A program made the position numbers and the translations under genes. Below are positions 36,001-43,062 of a DNA stretch of 64,000 nt, in pieces. A model generated the notes under the pieces. The model did no database searches, had not been told where the DNA came from, and worked only from the letters and a program-made list of their open reading frames with translations. Origin of the DNA: Candidatus Paceibacter sp. (GTDB lineage: Bacteria; Patescibacteria; ABY1; S139-126). Each line of letters begins with the position of its first letter. The first letter of the stretch is position 1. The stretch lies in NCBI GenBank assembly GCA_020724865.1, contig DYGA01000004.1, positions 12,770 through 76,769 of the forward strand, given 5' to 3'.

Positions 36001-36524
36001 TGATAGATAAAATTAAAAAGATTATTACCCGAAAGGGAGAAACTATGGTATTTGTAAATATTGAAGACTATACCGCATCGACGGAAATAATAGTATTTCC
36101 TACAATTTATAAAAATACTCGTGAGCTATGGATAGAGGGAGAAACAATTTTAGTTAAAGGCAAAGTATCAAACAAAGATAACGAAATAAAAATATTAGCC
36201 GAAGAAGTGAGAAAACTGGATATTAATAATTTAAAAAGAAATTTTCCGTTAGATAAAAAATCTACCAAAAATAATTCTTTCTCTCAAACTAATTTACAAA
36301 TAATACAAGAGCAAGGGAAAATTTATTTACAACTCCCCCTTAAAACAAAAGCAAAACTTATTGAAGAGTTAAAAAATATTTTTCTTAGTCATCCTGGTGA
36401 AAAACAAGTGATGCTGATTGTCCGCCAAGAAAAACAAATTAGAAAAATTGCCACTAATTTCTCAATTAGTTATAATGAAACTGTTAAACAAAAAATCGAG
36501 CTAGCATGGCAATATTATGGTTAA
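33048..36524 (+). CDS. dnaE: DNA polymerase III alpha subunit
   Basis: This is the replicative C-family polymerase, 1158 residues, standard for DnaE1. The PHP domain starts at once (HVHSHFSLLDGLSKIDKL), with ALTDHGVMYGA and ATNDVHYL. The palm has GRGSAAGSIVAYLTNI and the catalytic PDIDLDFADTRRDEV, and SLYRPGPMEFIDDYIKGKHG and the FNRAHAACYAMIAYQTAYLKA fingers follow. The C-terminal part has the helix-hairpin region and an OB fold (VYVVGVIDKIKKIITRKGETMVFVNIEDYTA). It has no Shine-Dalgarno. Its last 8 bases overlap the next gene. Confidence 0.97.
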   Translation: MSFVHLHVHSHFSLLDGLSKIDKLVEKAVDFHMPAVALTDHGVMYGAIDFYQKCKKAGIKPIIGVEAYLAPEDRFNKSSNQENRYYHVTLLAKDLAGYKNLIKLVTSGHLEGYYYKPRIDWKILSENSEGIICLSGCLKGELPQAIIKNPNDIDKVVKKYLSLFGKENYYFEVQHHPGISDQIKVNEVIYKLANKYGVKTVATNDVHYLEPADAEAHDTLICLQTKSKKFDQNRVSYLHDDFSFRSPQKMKQDFRDHPEVITNTLEIAEKCNLEIPMGEYLLPKYILPEGITPEEELKKLCLQGLSKRYPGKENDEKIISRMNYELEVINKTGFASYFLIVQDFVNWAKNNGIIVGPGRGSAAGSIVAYLTNITNIDPLEYDLLFERFLNPDRISMPDIDLDFADTRRDEVLRYVENKYGQDHVAQIITFGTMAARVAVRDVGRVLGFPYTYCDKLAKMIPMFTTLEEALTNVSELKEIYNNEEDARIIIDTAKKLEGISRHTSTHACGVVITPKPLINYLPLQHATSDDKTIVTQYSLHAVEDLGLLKMDFLGLKNLTLIEAAIEIIEKIHGKKIDIEKIPINDEKTFALLQAGDTTGVFQLESSGMRRYLKSLKPTELEDIIAMVSLYRPGPMEFIDDYIKGKHGQKKITYIDNRLEPILGKTYGIAVYQEQIMEIARKLAGFSYAEADVLRKAVGKKIKSLLDTQEKKMIDGLIANGCNEKTAKKIWEFILPFARYGFNRAHAACYAMIAYQTAYLKANYPTEFMAALLTANQNNLDRVAAEIDECKKIGIEVLPPEINESFSTFTVVASTIDAKHPRIRFGLATIKNVGLGVVKAIIKERKANGNFKSLADFLFRVHDKDLNKKSLESLIKSGTLDVLGERGQMLANLDLLLQYNKYAKKSENSRQTNIFGLTNKSAPPLKLESTEKSSEAKNLAWEKELLGLYISSHPLKSFADYLQQTNIKPCKNLSNFLNQMVYVVGVIDKIKKIITRKGETMVFVNIEDYTASTEIIVFPTIYKNTRELWIEGETILVKGKVSNKDNEIKILAEEVRKLDINNLKRNFPLDKKSTKNNSFSQTNLQIIQEQGKIYLQLPLKTKAKLIEELKNIFLSHPGEKQVMLIVRQEKQIRKIATNFSISYNETVKQKIELAWQYYG

Positions 36525-37665
36525 AATAAATTCACCAAAAAATAAAGAACCTAAAGCTGCAATCTCTAAAGTTAACAGACAAATTACCGTTGGTTTTGTT
36601 TTGACTACTATCTCTCTTATCGTGATTATTGCCTATTTTTCACTATCTAGAGCAATTATTTATATTACTCCTGAAAAATTTTCTGTCGAGGCAAGCGCTG
36701 AATTGCAAATATTACCTGAAGTAACCTCAACCTTAACTAGTTCAAATATTTTGCCCGGAATTGTTACCTCTACTATTCTAAGTGCTCAAAATCAATTTTC
36801 CCCTTCAGAAAAAACAACCATTCAAGAAAAAGCTACCGGCATAGTGACTATTATAAATAATTATTCCCGAAATCAAACTTTAGTAGCAACTACTAGATTA
36901 TTATCTCCAAAAAATATGCTTTACCGCACTACAGAGACGGTGATTGTTCCGGCCGGCGGTAGCGTTCAAGTGCCTATCATAGCCGACGGTTCTGGTGATG
37001 AATATGAAACCGAACCAACAAATTTTACTATTCCCGGTCTATGGGAAGGACTCCAAAATAAAATATATGCTGTAGCTGATGGAAAAATAACGAAAAAAAC
37101 AACCAGCATGCGAATCATCACCCCTCAAGATCTAGAAAACGCTAAAGATGAACTCCTGATTACACTAGATAAAAAAGCTAAACAAGAAGTGATTAACCGT
37201 GATGACTACTTGAGTATCACAAATATTACTCTAATTTCTACCAGCACTTCTAATCCAGTCGGAGCAGATGTAAATAGTTATGAAATGAAAATAACAGCCA
37301 AAGTTGATATTGTGGCTTTTTCTAAAAATGATTTAGAAAAACTAGCTGTCAATAACCTAAAAAATTCTTTACCTGATAAACAAACCTATCTAAATCATGA
37401 CCCGGAATCTCTGACTTATGATTTATTAGATTATAGTTTAAATCCGCCATCAGCAAATATTAAAATCAACATCAAAGGGACGGCTATAGCTGATATTCTT
37501 GATCAATTTAGCAAAAAAGATATTTTAGGTTTTTCCGAACAAGATGTTTTAGAATATTTTAAAAATAAATTTAATATCACCAATATTCAAGTTCATTTTT
37601 CTCCGAGTTGGGTAAAATCTATACCTCCTCTAGAGGATCATGTGGAAATAAAAATAGTGAAATAA
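36517..37665 (+). CDS. Membrane-anchored extracytoplasmic protein (baseplate J-like region)
   Basis: The 382-residue protein has one transmembrane helix (QITVGFVLTTISLIVIIAYFSL) after a ~25-residue cytoplasmic tail. The remaining ~330 residues are outside and beta-rich. The segment YRTTETVIVPAGGSVQVPIIADGSGDEYETEPTNFTI resembles phage baseplate J-type domains, often annotated in Patescibacteria surface proteins; this is a resemblance only. Two similar beta units follow. It overlaps dnaE by 8 bases, so it is co-expressed with a replication gene although its location suggests a surface role. Confidence 0.65.
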   Translation: MVKINSPKNKEPKAAISKVNRQITVGFVLTTISLIVIIAYFSLSRAIIYITPEKFSVEASAELQILPEVTSTLTSSNILPGIVTSTILSAQNQFSPSEKTTIQEKATGIVTIINNYSRNQTLVATTRLLSPKNMLYRTTETVIVPAGGSVQVPIIADGSGDEYETEPTNFTIPGLWEGLQNKIYAVADGKITKKTTSMRIITPQDLENAKDELLITLDKKAKQEVINRDDYLSITNITLISTSTSNPVGADVNSYEMKITAKVDIVAFSKNDLEKLAVNNLKNSLPDKQTYLNHDPESLTYDLLDYSLNPPSANIKINIKGTAIADILDQFSKKDILGFSEQDVLEYFKNKFNITNIQVHFSPSWVKSIPPLEDHVEIKIVK

Positions 37666-37673
37666 TTTAAGAG

Positions 37674-37702
37674 TTGACAATAAAATTAATAAAAACTACT
37701 AT
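37674..37702 (+). promoter_or_regulatory. Promoter of the thrS T-box leader
   Basis: A perfect TTGACA (37674-37679) is followed 17 bases later by TACTAT (37697-37702). The predicted start near 37709 coincides with the base of T-box stem I. Confidence 0.7.
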
Positions 37703-37708
37703 ACAGAT

Positions 37709-37928
37709 ACTAGGACACGTAGCCAAATCACTCCTTAACAGAGAGAAAAAGCCATAGGCTGAAAGCTTTTTCTAAGGTAAGTCTTGAGCTATACCACCTA
37801 GTTTCTGCTCAGCAGAATAAATTAATAGGTTTTCAAAAGAGTGTCTCTATTCTTAGAGAAATTCGGGTGGAACCGTCCTAATTAATCCTAGGACCCCGAA
37901 AGCATAGTGCTTTGGGGATTTTTTATTT
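37709..37928 (+). promoter_or_regulatory. T-box riboswitch (threonine, ACC specifier) controlling thrS
   Basis: Stem I closes with ACTAGG (37709-37714) pairing CCTAGT (37797-37802). Next come an internal loop and then GTAGC (37719-37723) pairing GCTAT (37788-37792). The 3' side of that loop is ACC (37793-37795) plus a purine, so the specifier is a Thr codon. The distal arm (37740-37773) has the AGAGA and GGCTG loop features. The T-box bulge TGGAACC (37868-37874) sits in an antiterminator with helices CGGG/CCCG and GTCCTA/TAGGAC. The competing terminator CCCC-GAAAGCA / TGCTTT-GGGG (37894-37917) has a T6 run. Uncharged tRNA-Thr is expected to favour thrS expression. Confidence 0.93.
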
Positions 37929-37934
37929 AAAACC

Positions 37935-38200
37935 CTAAAGTTCATCAGAAATTATTATTTGTCCTTTATAAAAAAACTTTGCCAGCTTGAAAACGGTCAA
38001 TACTAATATCCTATATAAATAATTACTTTGATCATATCGTTTCAGTATTGGCATGTAAACCAGGCATTACTCAAACTTGTAAATTTGGAAAATTTTCTAT
38101 TATAATTTTACTGATAGCCAACTAAAATTAAATTCGTTGAGATATTATTATCAAATAAAGCTCTTTCTTTAAAAATATTATTAATAAACAAAATTTTCAT
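37935..38200 (-). pseudogene. Decayed orphan gene between T-box and thrS
   Basis: No intact gene fills this 320-base stretch. On the minus strand a strong Shine-Dalgarno (ATAGGAGC) precedes an ATG at 38198-38200 that reads 30 residues (MKILFINNIFKERALFDNN...) to a TAA at 38108. Beyond it, coding-like text continues in the same frame (NYNRKFSKFTSLSNAWF), then in a shifted frame (RYDQSNYLYRILVLTVF... to TAG at 37935-37937). The pattern suits a small orphan broken by stops and a frameshift. It may instead be a genuine 30-residue peptide plus spacer. Confidence 0.35.
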
Positions 38201-38251
38201 TTTTAGCTCCTATTATTTAAAATAAACAATTAAGAAATATAAATTAAAAAT

Positions 38252-40012
38252 ATGTCAATATCAAAAAAATCAGACCAAACGGAACTAGATGCACTAAGAC
38301 ACTCTGCGGCTCATTTATTAGCTGCCGCGGTTCTGGAATTGTGGCCAGATACTAAAAACACAATTGGTCCGGCAATTGCCAACGGCTTTTACTATGATTT
38401 TGAATTTCAACATCCTATTTCGGAAAATGATTTACCACTAATTGAAAATAAAATGCGAGAACTTATAGCAACTTGGGATGAATTCAAACGTGAGGAAGTT
38501 GACCTAAAAAAAGCCAAAGAAATTTATCATGATAATCAATACAAATTGGAATTGATAGAACAATTCTCCAGCGAAGGTAAAACTTTAACTTTATTTCATT
38601 CAGGTAAATTTACTGACCTTTGCCGAGGCGGACACATATCAAAGCCAAATAAAGAACTAAAATATTTTAAACTTTTATCTTTAGCCGGGGCCTATTGGCG
38701 AGGTAACGAAAAAAATACTATGCTCACACGTATTTACGGAACGGCTTTTTTTTCTCAAAAAGAACTAGATGAATATTTAAATAAACTTGAAGAAGCAAAA
38801 AAACGTGATCATAGAAAAATTGGCCAAGACCAAGAACTTTTCTTTTTTGATCCTTTAGTGGGTAAAGGTCTGCCAATTTGGTTACCAAAAGGAACAATTA
38901 TTAAAAACGAAATCGAAAAATTAGCTATAAAATTTGAAAATGAATATGGTTATCAAAGAATTTCAACTCCTCATTTAGCTAAAGAAGAATTATATCTCAC
39001 TTCTGGCCACCTACCATATTATCAAGATTCAATGTATCCAGCTATGGTCATGGATGACGGGACTTATTATTTAAAAGCTATGAATTGTCCTCATCATCAT
39101 ATTATTTTTAAATCAAAACCTAGAAGTTATCGCGACCTACCAATAAGATTAGCAGAATATGGTACGGTTTATCGTAATGAGCTTTCGGGTACTTTGGCAG
39201 GACTGCTCCGAGTTAGATCGCTACAAATGAATGATGCTCATATTTATTGTCGTAAAGATCAAATCAAAGATGAAGTTAAAAAAGTTATTACATTAAATTT
39301 AGAACTATTTAAAATATTTGGGTTAAAAAATTTTTGGTTTAGACTTTCAAAATGGGATCCTAACCATAAAGAAAAATATGTTGATGAGCCAACCAATTGG
39401 GAAGATTGTCAAAATATTCTACGTGAAGTATTAGCCGAAAATAAATTAGATTTTATTGAAGTAGATGATGAAGCCGCTTTTTACGGACCAAAAATAGATG
39501 TTCAATTTGAATCAGTTATTGGCCGGGAAGAAACTATGTCTACTATTCAACTTGATTTTGTTGCCAAAACAAAATTTAATCTTTCTTATACAGATAATCA
39601 AGGTAAAGAAAATAATGAAATTTTTGTAATTCACCGCGCTCCTCTATCAACCCACGAAAGATTTATGGCCTTTTTAATTGAACATTACGCTGGCACTTGG
39701 CCAGTTTGGCTCTCACCTATTCAAGTTGCGATAATTTCCGTGGGTAAAGAACATCATAACTTTTGTCAGCAATTGGCTGAAGAATTTAAAAAAACTAATA
39801 TTCGCGTTGAAGTTGACGATGCTAATGAAACAGTTGGTAATAAAATTCGCAAAGCCAGCCACAATAAAATACCTTATATTTTGGTAATTGGGGACAAAGA
39901 AATGAAATCGGAAGAACTAGCAGTTCGAGTTCGGGGACAAGAAAAATTACTAAAAATCAGAAAAAAAGAGTTTATTGATCATGTGCTAAAAGAAGTAAAC
40001 GATCATCAATAA
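38252..40012 (+). CDS. thrS: Threonyl-tRNA synthetase lacking the TGS domain
   Basis: This class II synthetase has 586 residues against ~640 in E. coli because the N-terminal TGS domain is absent. The protein begins directly at the editing domain, with HSAAH (His17, His21) and DLCRGGHI. The catalytic core has MNCPHHHIIFKSKPRSYRDLPIRLAEYGTVYRNE, the zinc ligands Cys in NCPHH and His in NDAHIYC, and IHRAPLSTHERFMAFLIEHYAG. A C-terminal anticodon-binding domain follows. Expression is controlled by the T-box at 37709-37928, unusually far (324 bases) upstream. Confidence 0.96.
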   Translation: MSISKKSDQTELDALRHSAAHLLAAAVLELWPDTKNTIGPAIANGFYYDFEFQHPISENDLPLIENKMRELIATWDEFKREEVDLKKAKEIYHDNQYKLELIEQFSSEGKTLTLFHSGKFTDLCRGGHISKPNKELKYFKLLSLAGAYWRGNEKNTMLTRIYGTAFFSQKELDEYLNKLEEAKKRDHRKIGQDQELFFFDPLVGKGLPIWLPKGTIIKNEIEKLAIKFENEYGYQRISTPHLAKEELYLTSGHLPYYQDSMYPAMVMDDGTYYLKAMNCPHHHIIFKSKPRSYRDLPIRLAEYGTVYRNELSGTLAGLLRVRSLQMNDAHIYCRKDQIKDEVKKVITLNLELFKIFGLKNFWFRLSKWDPNHKEKYVDEPTNWEDCQNILREVLAENKLDFIEVDDEAAFYGPKIDVQFESVIGREETMSTIQLDFVAKTKFNLSYTDNQGKENNEIFVIHRAPLSTHERFMAFLIEHYAGTWPVWLSPIQVAIISVGKEHHNFCQQLAEEFKKTNIRVEVDDANETVGNKIRKASHNKIPYILVIGDKEMKSEELAVRVRGQEKLLKIRKKEFIDHVLKEVNDHQ

Positions 40013-40026
40013 ATTAAAATAATTTC

Positions 40027-40060
40027 ATAAAACAAACCTCAAACTTGAGGTTTGTTTTAT
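40027..40060 (+). terminator. Terminator after thrS
   Basis: A long stem of about 15 bp (ATAAAACAAACCTCA / TGAGGTTTGTTTTAT) has a 4-base loop. The 3' arm itself carries the T run. Confidence 0.85.
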
Positions 40061-40062
40061 GA

Positions 40063-40091
40063 TTGACAAATTTTAAAAAAAATGATAATTT
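40063..40091 (+). promoter_or_regulatory. Promoter for the 40152 orphan
   Basis: TTGACA (40063-40068) and TAATTT (40086-40091) are separated by 17 bases, followed by a ~54-base leader with AAAGGAG. Confidence 0.55.
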
Positions 40092-40151
40092 TTTTTATTA
40101 AACTTTAAAAACCTATCACAAATCTACAAAAAAAATAAAGGAGTATCAATA

Positions 40152-40619
40152 ATGAATGCTATTACCGGCTCAAATAATAATTTAGCCAAGGTTGTCTTGG
40201 CTGAATATCGCCGAATATTTGTCTGTGATAATGTAGCAGTAAAAATTCCTCTCATGGGTAAATATATGCGTTATGATTCTGCACATAAAATTTCTGTTAA
40301 TGGCAAAACCATATATATTCCAGGACACTATGTGCTAGGATTTATTTTTCCTGGCAAAATTATAATGTACAGACACTTTTATATTTCTGAGGAATCATTG
40401 GGGAAAACCATTAATGCAAAAATTGTTCTTTACAAAAAAGTATATTTGGACAAACGTGTCCAATATATTCTAGATGTCAAACCACAATCTTCTTCGAGTC
40501 CAAGATATGAGTTGAAAATAATTACTGAAAAACCTACGAAAAACAAGGATCTTGGTCCATTAATTTGTCTGGAAGGCAAAGCAATTGGTAAAATTGCTTG
40601 CCGAGAAATTATTCAATAA
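40152..40619 (+). CDS. Orphan protein, 155 residues, strong Shine-Dalgarno
   Basis: I do not recognise this soluble protein. It is beta-rich and basic with short repeated beta-like strands (YIPGHYVLGFIFPGKIIMYRHFYI, KIVLYKKVYLDKRVQYILDVK) and no signal peptide. A strong AAAGGAG lies 8 bases before the ATG. It forms its own transcription unit, with a TTGACA promoter in front and the 40627 terminator behind. Confidence 0.65.
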   Translation: MNAITGSNNNLAKVVLAEYRRIFVCDNVAVKIPLMGKYMRYDSAHKISVNGKTIYIPGHYVLGFIFPGKIIMYRHFYISEESLGKTINAKIVLYKKVYLDKRVQYILDVKPQSSSSPRYELKIITEKPTKNKDLGPLICLEGKAIGKIACREIIQ

Positions 40620-40626
40620 AATAAAT

Positions 40627-40650
40627 AAGGACGGCTTTCTGGCTGTCCTT
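40627..40650 (+). terminator. Terminator after the 40152 orphan
   Basis: The stem AAGGACGGC / GGCTGTCCTT (one G-U pair) is followed by TATTAATATTTTTT on the plus strand. Confidence 0.75.
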
Positions 40651-40725
40651 TATTAATATTTTTTAACTTGGAATTATATTAATTTAAAATTATTAACATA
40701 TTTTTTAATTATCAATCTTAAATTC

Positions 40726-40754
40726 TTGCTTCTTATTATTTTATTCTATATAAT
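40726..40754 (+). promoter_or_regulatory. miaB-miaA promoter
   Basis: TTGCTT (40726-40731) and TATAAT (40749-40754) have a 17-base spacer. The leader is about 10 bases with no Shine-Dalgarno. Confidence 0.75.
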
Positions 40755-40769
40755 ACAAAGCACAAAAAT

Positions 40770-42089
40770 ATGCCAACAAAAAAACTAAAATATTATTTAT
40801 TTGTCATTGGTTGTCAAATGAATTTATCTGATGCGGAAAGACTAGAAACCATATTGCAATCAATCGGCTATACCAAAACTACCAAAGAAGCAGAAGCTGA
40901 TTTTATTGGTGTAGTTTCGTGTGCTGTTAGACAAAAAGCCATGGATAGGATCTATGGTAAGATTAGACAATGGAACTTAATAAAAGAATCTCGTCCTCTT
41001 ATTACCCTATTAACCGGTTGCGTACTTAAACACGACAAAAATAAACTAAAATATCAATTCGATATTCTGTTGGATATGAAAGATATTCAAAAATTGCCAG
41101 AACAATTACAATCAAGACAAGCAACTTTGGGAAATTTTATTCCAGCCATCTCTTATTTGCAAATCAAACCTAGTTATGAATCAAAATTCAAAGCATATGT
41201 GCCGATTATGACGGGATGCAATAAATTCTGTACCTATTGCGCTGTCCCCTATACTAGAGGGCCTGAAGTTTCTCGACCAGCTGAAGAAATATTTACTGAA
41301 ATAAAAGAATTATTAAACAAGGGCTATAAAGAAATTACGTTACTTGGACAAAATGTAAACTCCTATGGACTTGACAATAAAGACACCCGCAGTCCCAACT
41401 ATAAGAAAAAAATGTTATCTTTTGCTGAATTACTTGAAAAAATAAATTCTTGGCGCGGCGATTTTTGGTTACGATTCGTTACCTCCCATCCTTATGATAT
41501 GTCGGATGATTTAATTAGTGTAATGGCTGAAAGAAAACACCTGGCTGAATATTTGCATCTACCAGTACAATCAGGTAACAACGACATTTTAAAAAAAATG
41601 AATCGTTATTATACGGTAGAAAGTTATTTAGAAAAATTATTTGATATTAGACAAAAAATTCCTGGCATTTCTGTATCTACCGATATCATAGTTGGTTTTG
41701 CCGGTGAAACCGAAAAACAATTTTTAGATACAGCCAAACTAATGCAACAAGCAAAATATGATATGGCCTACATCGCACAATATTCTCCGCGTCCAGGGAC
41801 TTCAGCTCATCGTTTGTATAAAGATTCAGTACCTGCCGAAGAAAAAAAACGTCGTGAAAATTATCTAAATGAAATTTTAAAAACAACCGCCAAAGAATAC
41901 AACCAAAAATTTACCAACCAATTTACCACCGTACTGGTTGATGGAATAAAAAATAAAAAATTATACGGAAAAAATCGTGAATTCAAAACCGTCCAATTTA
42001 TTGGACAAAAAAAACTAATAGGCAATTTTGTCAAAGTAAAAATAAAAAACACTGGACCGTGGGGATTAATCGGCAACAAAATAAAATAA
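40770..42089 (+). CDS. miaB: tRNA-i6A37 methylthiotransferase
   Basis: This radical-SAM enzyme adds a methylthio group to i6A37 of tRNA. The 439-residue protein has the N-terminal UPF0004 domain with cysteines in IGCQMNLSDAE, VSCAVRQKA and TGCVLKHD, then the radical SAM motif GCNKFCTYCAVPYTRG. TLLGQNVNSYG, the HLPVQSGNN stretch and a C-terminal TRAM domain complete it. It is paired with miaA, which makes its substrate, with a 1-base gap. Confidence 0.95.
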   Translation: MPTKKLKYYLFVIGCQMNLSDAERLETILQSIGYTKTTKEAEADFIGVVSCAVRQKAMDRIYGKIRQWNLIKESRPLITLLTGCVLKHDKNKLKYQFDILLDMKDIQKLPEQLQSRQATLGNFIPAISYLQIKPSYESKFKAYVPIMTGCNKFCTYCAVPYTRGPEVSRPAEEIFTEIKELLNKGYKEITLLGQNVNSYGLDNKDTRSPNYKKKMLSFAELLEKINSWRGDFWLRFVTSHPYDMSDDLISVMAERKHLAEYLHLPVQSGNNDILKKMNRYYTVESYLEKLFDIRQKIPGISVSTDIIVGFAGETEKQFLDTAKLMQQAKYDMAYIAQYSPRPGTSAHRLYKDSVPAEEKKRRENYLNEILKTTAKEYNQKFTNQFTTVLVDGIKNKKLYGKNREFKTVQFIGQKKLIGNFVKVKIKNTGPWGLIGNKIK

Positions 42090-42090
42090 T

Positions 42091-43038
42091 ATGAACAAAC
42101 AAAAAATTGTAGTAATATTAGGGCCCACTGCATCAGGTAAAACAGAACTGGCTTTAAAAATAGCCAAAAAATTCAATGGTTACATAATTTCGGCTGACTC
42201 TAGACAGATCTATAAAGAAATGAATATTGGCACTGCTAAACCTCGAGGTAAAATCAAGCAACTTGAATTAAAAATAAAAGAAATAAATAATCATATTTAT
42301 TTTGTACAAGATATACCTCATTTTTTAATAGATTACATTACACCAGATCAACCATTTACTTTGGCCGATTGGCTAAAAGTTACAAAAAAAATATTAAATT
42401 CCAAAATACTAAATTCAAAATTCCGTATTCCCATAATCTGCGGGGGCACGGGGCTTTATATTTCAGCTTTAGTTAATAATTTTCAATTACCAAAAGGTAA
42501 AATCAATTTAAATTTAAGAAATAAATTAAATCAATTATCATTGACTACACTACTCGCCAAACTAAAAAAACTTGATTTAGAAACTTACAATTCAATTGAT
42601 AAAAAAAATAAAAGAAAAATTATTAGAACTGTAGAATATATTTTAACAAACAACCAACTTTTTAAGCCTGAATATAAACCAGCTCAATCACCTTATCAAT
42701 TTCTACAAATCGGATTGGATATTTCACGCGAACAACTTTATCAAAAAATCAACCAACGAGTAGATCAAATGTTAAAAAATGGTTTAATTGCAGAAACTAA
42801 ACGGCTTACAAAAAAATATTCAACTAATCTGCCAGCGATGTCAGGGATTGGTTATCGTCAAATAAATATGTATTTAAATGGTAGTTTAGATAAAACCGCA
42901 GCCGTTGAACAAATCAAACGCGATAGCCGTCATTATGCCAAACGCCAACTCACCTGGTTTAAACGAGATAAAAAAATTAACTGGGTAAAAAATTATGCTA
43001 CGGCGGAAAAATTGGTTAAAGATTTTTTGTCAAAATAA
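42091..43038 (+). CDS. miaA: tRNA dimethylallyltransferase
   Basis: This enzyme transfers dimethylallyl from DMAPP to A37 of tRNA. The 315-residue protein starts with the P-loop LGPTASGKTELALKIAKKF, followed by ISADSRQIYKEMNIGTAKP, PHFLIDYITPDQPFTLADW, ICGGTGLYISALV and the C-terminal AMSGIGYRQINMYL and HYAKRQLTWFKRD motifs. With miaB it gives the complete ms2i6A37 pathway in one operon, which ends at the 43041 hairpin. Confidence 0.95.
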   Translation: MNKQKIVVILGPTASGKTELALKIAKKFNGYIISADSRQIYKEMNIGTAKPRGKIKQLELKIKEINNHIYFVQDIPHFLIDYITPDQPFTLADWLKVTKKILNSKILNSKFRIPIICGGTGLYISALVNNFQLPKGKINLNLRNKLNQLSLTTLLAKLKKLDLETYNSIDKKNKRKIIRTVEYILTNNQLFKPEYKPAQSPYQFLQIGLDISREQLYQKINQRVDQMLKNGLIAETKRLTKKYSTNLPAMSGIGYRQINMYLNGSLDKTAAVEQIKRDSRHYAKRQLTWFKRDKKINWVKNYATAEKLVKDFLSK

Positions 43039-43040
43039 AA

Positions 43041-43058
43041 GGGAGCTAAGTTGCTCCC
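43041..43058. terminator. Bidirectional terminator between miaA and the DHH-like gene
   Basis: The stem GGGAGC / GCTCCC has a 6-base loop, A-rich sequence on the left and TATTTTAAT on the right, between convergent genes. Confidence 0.8.
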
Positions 43059-43062
43059 TATT

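Noticed and set aside
36517..37665. Phage tail or prophage gene by the baseplate J-like segment
   Set aside because: It has a membrane anchor, no phage neighbours and overlaps dnaE, so a host surface protein is more likely.
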